Source: Bryopsis sp. KO-2023
Lineage: Eukaryota > Chlorophyta > Ulvophyceae > Bryopsidales > Bryopsidaceae
DNA: 64,000 bases
Reading direction: 5' to 3'
Assembly: GCA_030272585.1 (NCBI GenBank)
Contig: BSYQ01000003.1
Coordinates: forward strand, 6,448,001 to 6,512,000
How positions within the stretch are numbered: position 1 is the first letter of the stretch; each line of letters opens with the position of its first letter. The position numbers and the translations under genes were made by a program. Below the pieces are notes generated by a model that was not told the origin of the DNA, searched no databases, and was given only the letters and a program-made list of their open reading frames with translations. Of this stretch, positions 1 to 9,610 are shown piece after piece.

Positions 1-3000
1 CCATATCCGGGAATTCCAGAAGAGCGTTTAAACGCTACTGGAACCACACCAGCTTCTCTCCAGCCGGATGTGGAAAAGGTAATGCATTCGGGTCTCGACC
101 CAAGGATCAAGGCTGTCCTCACAAGTTTCAAGGATGTGTTCCCGAAAGACTTACCACCCGGCGTTCCTCCAGTCAGAAAAGGCCACGAATTTAAGGTGGA
201 CCTGGAGGACGAACAAATGACCCCAATCCACCGTCCCTTGTACAAACTCTCTCCAGCCGAGCTGGACGAAGTTAGGACGCAGGTGGATTACCTCCTTGAA
301 CAAAGGAAGATCCGACCCTCCGAGAGTCCCTGGGGCGCACCCATACTCTTTGTTCCCAAGAAAGACGGAGGGTTGAGAATGTGTGTGGATTACCGTTGGA
401 TCAACAAATTCACGGTAAAGAATAGGTATCCACTCCCTCTTCCTGAGGAGTTAATGGACCGTCTCGCCAGAGCGAAGATCTATACGAAGATCGACCTCCG
501 CTCAGGCTACTGGCAGTTTCCCGTTCGACCCAAGGATACTCCCAAGACGGCATTCCGGACGAGATACGGACATTTCGAATTTCTCGTGTGTCCGTTCGGA
601 ATGACCAACTGCCCAGCCCAGTTCCAGACCATGGTTCAGGATTTGCTGGGGGAGTTCCTTGACGAGTTTGTAGTGGTGTTTATCGACGACATCCTGGTCT
701 TTTCCAACTCGGTGGAAGAGCACGTCGAGCACCTAAAACTGGTCTTTGAACGGTTGCGGAAACATAAGTTGTACGCAAAAGCCAGTAAGTGCGAAGTAGG
801 GGTAGCAGAGACGGACTACCTGGGGTATCATTTGTCGGAAAAAGGCCTTCAACCAATGCAGGATAAGGTTAAGGCTATTCAACAATGGAAGGAGTTAACT
901 TCGGTCACTGATGTGCGAAGTTTCCTGGGAATGGTGTCTTACTATCGTAAGTTCATTCCTGAGTTCGCTAGGATTGCGAGTCCCTTGACAGATCTAACCA
1001 AGAAGGACACTGTCTGGGAATGGGGGCTGAACCAACGCAATGCCTACAACGAACTTAAGGATCGGATTAGCCGCGCACCGATCTTACTCCTTCCTGATCC
1101 GGCTAAGGAGTACACCGTAATAACGGATGCATCTGGAACTGCATATGGAGCGGTTCTTACCCAGGATCATGGGAAAGGTTTGCAACCAATTGCATACCTT
1201 TCCAGACGATTAAAACCAGCTGAAACGCGATACTCCGCATATGAGCGGGAGCTGGGGGCAATAGCATATGCTTTAGCCCAGTGGCGACACTACCTTGAGG
1301 GATGCGATGGGGGTGTGAAGGTGTTGACGGACCACAAACCGATCACCCACTTCATGAACCAGAGCACGTTGTCGCGGACCCAAACCCGGTGGTTAAACTC
1401 AGGGTTTTTCCAATCCATAGGTCCAAAAATCGTCTATATCCAAGGGAAAGCCAATGTCTTGGCTGATGCGTTATCCCGGAGCCTTCCTGGTCCGCCAGAC
1501 CAGCTCAATAACCTCTCCACTTGGGAAGTGGCAGAGAAGGAGGCATGGAAAGAGGCTTTGAGAAGTGATGAACAACTCAAGCCTATCTTTGAAAGGATGG
1601 AACGAGGGGTTTCTCCGCAATACAAGCTGGACAACGGGTTCTTGTATTATACCAAGACAGACCCAGGTCCTAGTTTGCTTGTGGTCCCTGCTTCTTTCCA
1701 GAAACGGATTCTGGAAGAGCATCACGACGTTCCCAGTGCCGGTCATGTTGGAGCAGACCGCATGACCGAAGTACTTACCCGCAGTTACTGGTGGAAAGGC
1801 GTTGGGTTAGCCGTAAAGGCATACGTGAAAACGTGCCCAACTTGTCAACTAAACAAATCGGACTTGCAAAGACAGAAAGGTCTTTTGCAGCCGTTGCCTA
1901 TCCCAGACCAGAAATGGGAACAGATCACGACGGACTTGGTTACCGACCTACCGTCTTCCCATGGCTTCACAGCAATCGCTGTCTTTGTAGACCGATTGAC
2001 GAAGTATGCGAGGTTCGTACCCTGTAACAAAACTATCACGGCGCCAGAATACGCAAAGCTGTTCGTGGAGAACATATACAAACACTACGGGCTGCCTAAA
2101 ATCATAGTTTCGGATCGGGATCCAAGGTTCACAAGTTTGTTCTGGACCTCCCTTTTCAAACTTTTAGGTACTCAGCTCCGGATGAGCACTGCATACCATC
2201 CTCAAACGGATGGGCAGTCGGAAGTCACCATCCGGGTGCTGGAGGATTTCCTGCGTCCGTATGTGGAACGGTACCCAGACCGTTGGGTGGATTATTTGCC
2301 GACCGCGGAATTTGCCGCAAATAATTCACGAAATGTCTCCACAGGCTACGCGCCAGCCCATCTTCTGTATGGCCAGAACATGGGGCAGATAGTTGTTGCC
2401 AGGAAGGGAGTTCGGACGGGCGATGAATCGGAAATGGCGGCTGAGATGGTACGTCGAATGGACGACCAAATGCGAAACGCGAAGGCGAAATACGCAGAGG
2501 CACAGAACCGCATGTGCACCTCAGCAAACAAACGTCGAAGGAAAGTGGATTTTCAGGTTGGCGATGAAGTGCTGGTGCAAAGCAAGTATATTCCCCTTGC
2601 TTCACTTCAGAAAATCCCACCGAAAATCCGCCGGCGATTTGTTGGACCTTTCCGGGTGGCTAGCCGAATTGGGGCTGTCGCCTACCGTCTTGACCTTCCC
2701 GACCACTGGAAAATCCACCCAACTTTCCATGTGTCGAAACTGAAGGCTTACTCTCGGCTTGATGACGATCAGCGAGAGATAGACGCTCCAGAGGGGGAGC
2801 TAGTGGATGGAACCATCGAATTCGAGGTCGAGCGCATCCTCCGAGATCGGGGCACTACTCGCAAGGAGTACCTGATCCTTTGGAAGGGCTACGATTTGAT
2901 GGAATCCACCTGGGAGCCAGAAAGCCACCTGGCCAATGCCCAGGACTTGCTTAAGGAGTACTTAGCCAACAAACCGGAGAATAAACAAGTGACCCAGTCT

Positions 3001-3039
3001 AAGAAAAAGACTAGGGCCCAACGCAGAACTCGAACCTAA
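1..3039 (+). CDS. Ty3/gypsy chromovirus Pol polyprotein (5' end outside window)
   Basis: The reading frame is open from base 1 and has no clear start, so the protein begins upstream of the window. From the first in-frame GTG (base 70) the domains are, in order: reverse transcriptase with a VFIDD active site near residue 204; RNase H (TDAS near 352, then YERELGA and LTDHKP); an integrase HHCC zinc finger (about 551-596); a DDE core (TTD near 622, VSD near 682, QSE near 718); and a C-terminal chromodomain (about 917-967, with ILWKGY and STWEPE). This order is diagnostic of chromoviruses, where the chromodomain is known to steer integration into chromatin. There are no internal stops or frameshifts, so this part looks recent or active. 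Protease and Gag must lie further left. Confidence 0.96.
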   Translation, partial: PYPGIPEERLNATGTTPASLQPDVEKVMHSGLDPRIKAVLTSFKDVFPKDLPPGVPPVRKGHEFKVDLEDEQMTPIHRPLYKLSPAELDEVRTQVDYLLEQRKIRPSESPWGAPILFVPKKDGGLRMCVDYRWINKFTVKNRYPLPLPEELMDRLARAKIYTKIDLRSGYWQFPVRPKDTPKTAFRTRYGHFEFLVCPFGMTNCPAQFQTMVQDLLGEFLDEFVVVFIDDILVFSNSVEEHVEHLKLVFERLRKHKLYAKASKCEVGVAETDYLGYHLSEKGLQPMQDKVKAIQQWKELTSVTDVRSFLGMVSYYRKFIPEFARIASPLTDLTKKDTVWEWGLNQRNAYNELKDRISRAPILLLPDPAKEYTVITDASGTAYGAVLTQDHGKGLQPIAYLSRRLKPAETRYSAYERELGAIAYALAQWRHYLEGCDGGVKVLTDHKPITHFMNQSTLSRTQTRWLNSGFFQSIGPKIVYIQGKANVLADALSRSLPGPPDQLNNLSTWEVAEKEAWKEALRSDEQLKPIFERMERGVSPQYKLDNGFLYYTKTDPGPSLLVVPASFQKRILEEHHDVPSAGHVGADRMTEVLTRSYWWKGVGLAVKAYVKTCPTCQLNKSDLQRQKGLLQPLPIPDQKWEQITTDLVTDLPSSHGFTAIAVFVDRLTKYARFVPCNKTITAPEYAKLFVENIYKHYGLPKIIVSDRDPRFTSLFWTSLFKLLGTQLRMSTAYHPQTDGQSEVTIRVLEDFLRPYVERYPDRWVDYLPTAEFAANNSRNVSTGYAPAHLLYGQNMGQIVVARKGVRTGDESEMAAEMVRRMDDQMRNAKAKYAEAQNRMCTSANKRRRKVDFQVGDEVLVQSKYIPLASLQKIPPKIRRRFVGPFRVASRIGAVAYRLDLPDHWKIHPTFHVSKLKAYSRLDDDQREIDAPEGELVDGTIEFEVERILRDRGTTRKEYLILWKGYDLMESTWEPESHLANAQDLLKEYLANKPENKQVTQSKKKTRAQRRTRT

Positions 3040-3659
3040 ACAGGGATCATTACCACTCTGTTCACGCTCGACTTAATACTATCCTTCCAGCTGGGGGAAA
3101 AATATTAAGCCGAGAAAGTCGATTTGGAACGCTATCCAGATGGGATACCAAAAAGACTTAGGAAAAGAACACCAAGTAGAACTCCCGGAAAAGCCTAGGG
3201 AAAGTTTCCATCTTTTCCTAGGGAAAGTTTCCATCTTTTCCGGCGAACGGGTTGCTATCTTTTCCCGTGACAGAACTGTAGACGGTTCGCAGGACGGGCT
3301 AGGGGTCAGTTTTCTTTCCGGGGAGGTTTACCTAACGCACAACTCACACGCTCATAGCGACTGACAACAGGTGATGGGGACATTGGATCAAGTGATGGGT
3401 TAATGTCCGACCTGGAGGTCACGTGATTGCGCCGCAGGTGGAACTGAGTTGACATAAGCAAGTTAGGGTAAAATCAAATAGGCACGAACCCGTGTGGTGA
3501 CGGTGACCTCCATAGAGTGTCACGTTACCGAGGTACGTTAGCTAATACGCCTAGCGTATCTTAAAGCGGACTTGCGATCATTTTGTCCTGGTTATTCTCG
3601 GCGCGCATACAGAAAAGTCGGAGACTAGACGGAGAACAAAGCGCAGCCAACAAAAGAGA
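3040..3659. other. Non-coding stretch after pol; possible polypurine tract and LTR
   Basis: No gene is visible. A purine run (ctgggggaaaaa, about 3091-3102) lies some 50 bases after the pol stop, where a Ty3 polypurine tract is expected, so a 3' LTR may start here. The second LTR is not in view, so this is inference. A 23-bp sequence starting cctaggg is present as two perfect tandem copies at 3194-3216 and 3217-3239. Confidence 0.35.
3194..3239 (+). repeat. 23-bp perfect tandem duplication
   Basis: Two adjacent identical copies of a 23-base sequence (starts cctaggg, ends catctttt) lie just downstream of the chromovirus pol gene. Short tandem duplications are common in LTR U3 regions, where they can act as enhancer repeats; that role is inference here. 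Confidence 0.9.
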
Positions 3660-4868
3660 ATGCCAAAGCACAGCCCGATCATGTGGCGCAGTGGTGATAA
3701 GGCGGTTGAGGGAAAGGAGTCGAGTGGAAAACAATTGGGTGGCAGCGGAAAAACGAAAGGCAGTGGCGGCGAGAAAGGCGGAAAAGGAAAAAGTGGAACT
3801 CTCGCCGACGCTTGCCCACCCAGAGGGGAACCCAAACCACTTATCACACCACCTCCTAAGGCGAAACTCATGAAAACTCTCCCAGCTCCTTCGGTGCTTT
3901 CGAAACTTCGGAACTTCGAAACATCGTTGCTGAAAGGCACCTCAAAGATCGTGATCCGTCCACCGACAGAACTGCCGGAAAAACCTAGTTCCAGAACAGG
4001 AAAAACACTCGACCGGGACGCCGACCCAGCTACTCTCCAAGCTAGGTGTCAACGGTTACAAGACGATGTGTTGGAACTCCGTGCAGAACGCGACGCACAA
4101 CGCGCGCGGGCGGATCAGGCAGAGAAGCACTTGAAAAAGTTTGAGGGTGCAGCTCAACGACTCTGCAATCAAGTTAGCCAACTTGAACACGATCTAAAAA
4201 TCGCTCAACAAGCGAGGGGAACAGCCGAACAGGAGCTGAGGCAGCTTCAAAAGGAACTCGACACTGCGAACCAGACGCAGAAAAAGCTGCAGTCGCAGTT
4301 GACGAAACAGCAGCCGCACCTGACGTCCACAGACGAAAGGTCGGCCTGGCAAACGGCTGTGTACTCGTCTGAGGCACAGTCCGGGTTGATGAGCCGGTTG
4401 CTCCACAGCGTTCCCGCACGCCTTGGGGACTATGTGGAAAACCTTTGTCGGGCGACGATGGACGACATCATCACGCAGGGTGCTGGAGCTGCTGCTGCGA
4501 TCAGAGACGGAGAGGAGCCTGTCTACTACGGCAAAGGGAACGTTCCGGTTAACCACCGGCTAGCCGGGTATGACTATACGCAGGTGGACAGAACGCTGGA
4601 GAGAATCAGAAGTCGTGCACCGGGGCACTTTGAAAAAGAGAGAACACCCGAACCAGAAACAAAAGGAGAACAGGATCCAGAACAGGACGAAGGAAAAAGT
4701 CCTTCCGTGTCCAGCAGGAGTCCATCCTCGGAGCCCTCGTCTTTGGGACCTCTTCCTCCACCTTTGGATGAGGATTTCCCTCCTTTGGATGTGGAAGAGG
4801 ACGAGCCTCCGATCGACTTAGTGGCAGAGCCAGTCGATGAACCAGCTGAACAACCAGCTGGCGGCTGA
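3660..4868 (+). CDS. Coiled-coil protein of unknown function, probably belonging to a retroelement
   Basis: A single uninterrupted ORF of 402 codons. The first ~90 residues are Gly/Lys/Pro-rich and basic. Residues ~120-225 are a Glu/Gln/Leu-rich coiled coil (for example ARCQRLQDDVLELRAERD). A more globular stretch follows (about 230-330, containing YYGKGNVP), and the tail is acidic and proline-rich (PLDEDFPPLDVEEDEPPIDL). I see no zinc knuckle, protease or other retroelement motif and do not recognise the family. It lies 620 bases after the chromovirus pol gene on the same strand. It could be an accessory ORF of that element, a Gag-like protein of a neighbouring element, or an unrelated gene. 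Its intact length beside pol argues for expression. Confidence 0.55.
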   Translation: MPKHSPIMWRSGDKAVEGKESSGKQLGGSGKTKGSGGEKGGKGKSGTLADACPPRGEPKPLITPPPKAKLMKTLPAPSVLSKLRNFETSLLKGTSKIVIRPPTELPEKPSSRTGKTLDRDADPATLQARCQRLQDDVLELRAERDAQRARADQAEKHLKKFEGAAQRLCNQVSQLEHDLKIAQQARGTAEQELRQLQKELDTANQTQKKLQSQLTKQQPHLTSTDERSAWQTAVYSSEAQSGLMSRLLHSVPARLGDYVENLCRATMDDIITQGAGAAAAIRDGEEPVYYGKGNVPVNHRLAGYDYTQVDRTLERIRSRAPGHFEKERTPEPETKGEQDPEQDEGKSPSVSSRSPSSEPSSLGPLPPPLDEDFPPLDVEEDEPPIDLVAEPVDEPAEQPAGG

Positions 4869-5250
4869 GATGGGTTCTGGAGTGACAACGAAAAGCAGAC
4901 CAAGCCGGAGACCAAGCTACCGTCCAAGCCAGAGACCAAGCCTCAAGACAGAACGGGGTTTTTCTGTGGGGTTGAGCATGGGTTTGGTTTGGGATTTTTC
5001 ATCGGTTTGTTTGGGGTTTAGTCTGACCTTTAGTTGGGGTTTTTGTTGTGGGTTTGTTTGGGGTTTCTTTTTATTCTAGTTCGACCTTTTTCTTTCTTTC
5101 TTTCCAGGGTTGTGACGGGTGTGGACACCCTCTCGTGGGGGGGGGGACAAATTGATAGTAGTAACTCGGGTTTAGGGGTATTGTGTAGTACAATGGGATG
5201 TACGACAGGGTTTATAGGGCAGGGGGCCCTCCTGTAAAAATTAATCTTCC
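4869..5250. other. G/T-rich non-coding tract after the coiled-coil ORF
   Basis: No gene is visible. The stretch is rich in repeated gggttt/ggtttg runs (about 4950-5075). It then carries a run of nine or more G (about 5138-5150), which could be the polypurine tract of the element, followed by a short unique piece. An LTR start near 5150 is possible but cannot be shown without the partner LTR. Confidence 0.3.
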
Positions 5251-5256
5251 CAGTGA

Positions 5257-5257
<1 letters not shown>

Positions 5258-5295
<38 letters not shown>

Positions 5296-5300
5296 TGCTT
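5258..5300 (+). repeat. (TC)n(TG)n compound microsatellite
   Basis: An uninterrupted run of TC dinucleotides passes directly into TG dinucleotides. It marks the left border of the GC-palindrome repeat field. Confidence 0.95.
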
Positions 5301-5496
5301 GTGTCTCGGGGTCCTAGACCCCCTTATCATCGGGCGACTCTGCCCGCATGGCGGACGTGCGCGGAGCGCAGGTCCGACTCCAGCGACTTTGCGATTCAAG
5401 GGCGCTGCGCGAAGCGCAGCGAACTGGCGGAGAACGAGGCGGGGAGGCGCAAGCGCAGCGAAGTCGAAACCTAAAGGGCGGAGGAGCTACAGAGAA

Positions 5497-5539
5497 CACT
5501 TGTGGAGGAGTCGAACCTCCAGTTTCGCCACTCAAGTGC
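5497..5539 (-). other. tRNA-Leu-like fragment (acceptor ends and T-arm only)
   Basis: On the minus strand a 5' segment GCACTTGAGTGGCGAAACTG resembles the start of a tRNA-Leu. It runs directly into a T-arm-like hairpin (GGAGG-TTCGACT-CCTCC) and ends in CAAGTG, which pairs with the 5' CACTTG. The anticodon and variable arms are missing (43 nt in total). It is probably a deleted tRNA relic or a chance fold inside the repeat field. It is not a functional tRNA gene. Confidence 0.3.
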
Positions 5540-6269
5540 GAGGTTTTTCTCTTTCTTTCACGCTGGTCGTCTTTTTTCAAAATCTGTGGGGACAGCATCT
5601 CGTTTTCGAAAGGGTCGCACTGTGGACTTTGCTGTGCGAAGCGCAGCGCAGCAAAGTCGGAACTGAAAGGGCGAGGGAGCTGCGCGCAGCGGAGCGACCG
5701 CTTGGAAAGTGTGAGGGGCCAGGGAGCTGCGCGCTGCGCAGCCATCTGTCAAAGTGACAGGGGTGAAGGGCGAGGGAGCTGCGCGCTGCGCAGCGACCTC
5801 TGAAATTAAAAAGTGTGATGGTGGGGAAGGTGCGCGCTGCGCCTTGGGTGAGGGAGCTGCGCGCAGCGCAGGCCGACTGATGCGACTTGGAGAAAACGAG
5901 GGCGTTGCGCGCTGCGCCCTCGCCCAGGTCCGGTTCGTTGGAAGTTCGAAAAAAAAAAAGATCGACGAATTAAAAAGTGTGATGTGCCAGGGAGCTGCGC
6001 GCTGCGCCTTGGGGAAGGGCGCTGCGCGCAGCGCAGGCCGACTGATGCGACTTGGAGAAAACGAGGGCGCTGCGCGCGGCGCCCTCGCCCAGGTCTGGTT
6101 TGCTGGGAGTTCGAAAAAAAAGTTTGAACAGTGTGATGAGCCAGGAGCTGCGCGCTGCTCCCATGTCCGACTGCCGCGACTTGGGAAAAAACGAGGGTGC
6201 TGCGTGCAGTGCGACGCGCTTTCGGCGATCGCGACCCACAGGTTCGTTTTGGAATCAGAGAAAAACTTA

Positions 6270-6780
6270 AAAAAATAAAAATAAAAACTTTAAAATAAAA
6301 ATAAGGAAAGAATATCGTTCGGTTTGGATATAGGAATTGAGGAAAAAAAAGGAAAAAGAAAAAGAAAAAATAGAAAACAACATGTAAGAAAACTGGGTAA
6401 AACGAAAACAAACTTACAAAACCAAGTTTCTTTTCCCTTTCGTTTTTTCGTATTTATTGCCTTTCCTTCCCTCTGCACTACAGCATTACTTCTTGTACCT
6501 GATCATATTCTGCCCTTCTTCTCACTCCTCTTACACACCCCTCTTCTACTTCGTTAAATGTGCGTCCTTTAACTCACTACGTTCCAGAAATTCTAACACA
6601 ACATAAGGGAAGAATAACGTTTGGTTCGGATATATGGATGGGAAATAAAAAAAATAATAATTGTGATGTGAGTGGAAGTTCAGATTATGCATAGATGTTG
6701 CTAAGGCTGGTTATTTCGCTCTAATCCGTTGTAAGTTTGGTCCTTCCCGTGTTATTTTCACGTGCTCGTTCGTGTCACAA
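6270..6780. other. AT-rich spacer in the repeat field
   Basis: No gene. This AT-rich interval separates two GC-palindrome blocks. A ~30-bp motif recurs imperfectly: aagaatatcgttcggtttgg near 6307 and aagaataacgtttggttcgg near 6609. Confidence 0.6.
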
Positions 6781-7090
6781 CTTTTTGGGAAATCGGAATG
6801 TAATGAGATTTTCCTTAAGAGGACGGTTTTGTCCCCGCAGGGTACTAGCCCTGAGGGCGATTTTCCCTGCGTAGCCGGTCACGCTCCGAGCGCGCATGTC
6901 TGATTTTCGAAGCGCCATGTCGGTCGACGCCGCGCGCATGGCGGACATGCGCGGAGCCCAGGTCCGACTCTCCCGACTTTGCGATTCCAGGGCGAAAGGA
7001 AAGAAAAAAAAAAAAAAACTGGCGGAGAACGTGGGGGGAAGGCGCTGCGTGCACTTCACCACGTCAAAGAAGAGGCTGAACCGAGCGCTT

Positions 7091-7508
7091 AGCACTTTGT
7101 CGCGCTCGAAACGAGTGAGAAACGAGTGAGAAAACCCAGTTTCTCTTTTTTCACAGAAACTGGCGTAACTCCCTCGTTTCTCACCCGTTTTGAGCGCGAC
7201 AAAGTGCTGAGTGCTCGAAAAAATGTCGCCCATACTTTTGTCCAGCTGTTTTTTCGATCGAAGTATCCGGAGAGTGATTCCGAGGACTCACCTGATGCAT
7301 GCATTTTAAATGCACGTCGGAACCACTCCCAAGATATTTCGACTTGAAAAACGACCGGACAGAAGTATGGAGGACATTTTTTCGAGCACTCAGCACTTTG
7401 TCGCGCTCAAAACGGGTGAGAAACGAGGGAGTTACGCCAGTTTCTGTGAAAAAAGAAAAACTGGTTTTTCTCACTCGTTTCTCACTCGTTTCGCACGCGA
7501 CAAAGTGC
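7091..7508. repeat. Nested inverted repeat (foldback) of two ~118-bp elements
   Basis: The left half (7091-~7300) is repeated as the reverse complement in the right half (~7306-7508) with roughly 85-90% match, centred near 7305 (gcatttta). Each outer part, 7091-7208 and 7392-7508, is itself an inverted repeat. Its ends begin agcactttgtcgcgctc and close with gagcgcgacaaagtgc. The same ~35-bp terminal sequence therefore occurs four times. This suggests two copies of a small non-autonomous element with terminal inverted repeats, set head to head, or one large foldback element. The transcript would form a long near-perfect hairpin. Confidence 0.85.
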
Positions 7509-9559
7509 GACGCGCTTTCGGTGATCGCCAGGCATCTTGAAAAGGAAAGAGGCGCTGAGAGTTCGGAAAAAAAAAAAAAAAAAAAAAACACGAAAAAACG
7601 CCTTGGGAAAGGGCGCTGCGCGAAGTACGACGCACTTTCGGTGATTGCAACCCACAAGTTCGTACGACTGTACTGCGCGCTGCGCCCTCGCCCAGGTCTG
7701 GTTCGCTGGGACTTGGGTGGTTTCCAGGGTGCTGCGCGAAGCGCAGCGAACTGGCGGAGAACGAGGGGGGGAGGTGCTGCGCGAAGCGCAGCGCGGCACC
7801 ATCGAAAAGGAAAGGGCGAGGGAGCTGCGCGCTGCGCAGCTCGCTCCTTTGAAAAGGTGATGGGCGAGGTCGCTGGGGGCAGCGCAGCGACCTATCATAT
7901 TAAAAAAAAATGATGGTGAGTGAGGTGCGCGCAGCGCCAGGGAGCTGCGCGTAGCGTAGCGACCTCTTCAATAAACTGATGGGACAGGGGGCTTCGAAAG
8001 TGAAAGAGCGAGGGAGCTGCGCGCTGCGCAGCGACCTGTAAATTTAAAAAGTGTGATGGGTGAGGGAGGTGCGCGCAGCGCCAGGGAGCTGCGCGCAGCG
8101 CAGCGATCACTTCAGTAAATTGATGGGACAGGGAGCTTCGAAAGTGAAAGGGCGAGGGAGCTGCGCGCTGCGCAGCTCGCTCCTTTAAAAAGGTGATGGG
8201 ACAGGGAGCTGCGAAATTACAGACGACCACTTAAAACAAGTGATGGGCGAGGTCGCTGGGCGCAGCGCAGCGACCTGTTGGTTTAAAAAAAGATATGGTC
8301 GAGTTCGCTGGGCGCAGCGCAGCGACCTGTTGGAATAAAAAAAGGGATGGGTGAGGTCGCTGGGCGCAGATCTGCTTCGCTGGGAGTTAGAAAAAAAAAA
8401 ACCAACGAACGAGCGCCTTGGGAAAGGGCGCTGCGCGACTGGCGCGACTTGGAAAAAACAAGGGCGCTGCGCGCGACGCCCTCGCCCAGGTTTGGTTTCG
8501 AAAAAAAAAAATAAAAAACCCACGTTTTTTCCCAAGTCGCGCCAGTCCGACTTCTGGTTTGCTGGGAGTTCGAAAAAAAAAACAAAACGAACAACTGTTA
8601 CGTTCGATTTCCCTCTCTCTGTCAAAGCAATGAGACAGACCGGTTAATTGGGAAATCGTAATGTAATGAAGATTTTCCACGGATCAACGAAATGTCCCTC
8701 CTCCCGTCGCTTGTAGGGTACTAGCCCACAGGCAAAATGTCCACCTGGCCGGTCACGCTCCGCGCTCGCATGTCTGATTTTCGAGGCGCCATGTCGGTCG
8801 ACGCTGCTCGCATGGCGGACCGGAGCGCAGCTGCAGCGAAATTGCGTGGAGCGCAGGTCCGACTCCCCCGACTTTGCGAGTTTTCCAGGGCGCTGCGCGA
8901 AGCGAAAAGAAAAGGGAAAGTAAAGTCGAAAACGAAAGGGCGAGGGAGCTGCGCGCTGCGCAGCGCCCCCTTAAAAAGTGTGATGGGCGAACTACAAAGG
9001 GTGATGGGCGAGGGAGCTGCGCAGCGCGCAGCGACCTATTGAATCGACAGGTGGAGAACCATGAAAAAAAAAAAAACCCTGAAAGGGCGAGGGAGCTGCG
9101 CAGCGCGCAGCGATCTGTCGAACTACAAAGGGTGATGGGCGAGGGAGCTGCGCGCAGCGCAGCGACCCCTTAAAAAGTGTGAGGGGCCGGGGAGATACGC
9201 GCTGGCGCAGCTCGCTCCTTTCAAAACGTGATGGACGAGGTCGCTGGGGGCAAAGTGTGATGGGCGTGGTCGTTGGGGGCGAAGTGTGGTGGGTGAGTGG
9301 TCGCTGCGCAGCTCGCTCCTTTCAAAATGTGATGGGCGAGGTCGTTGGGGGTAGCGCAGCGACCTGTGAAATTTAAAAATGTGATGGGTGAGGGGGGTGC
9401 GCGCAGATCTGGTTCGCTGGGACTTAGAAAAAAAAAAAACAACGAACGAGCGCCTTGGGAAAGGGCGCTGCGCGACTGGCGCGACTTGGAAAAAACAAGG
9501 GCGCTGCGCGCGACGCCCTGGCCCAGATTTGGTTTCGAAAAAGAAAAAAAAAAAAAACA

Positions 9560-9610
9560 CGTTTTTTTCCAAGTCGCGCCAGTCCGACTTCCGCGACTTG
9601 GAAAAAAACG
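9560..9610. repeat. Recurrent 19-bp-stem hairpin (first of four)
   Basis: A perfect 19-base stem (cgtttttttccaagtcgcg paired with its complement at 9592-9610) encloses a 13-base loop, ccagtccgacttc. Near-identical hairpins recur at about 10803-10853, 12143-12193 and 13480-13530, once per higher-order unit. Confidence 0.85.
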
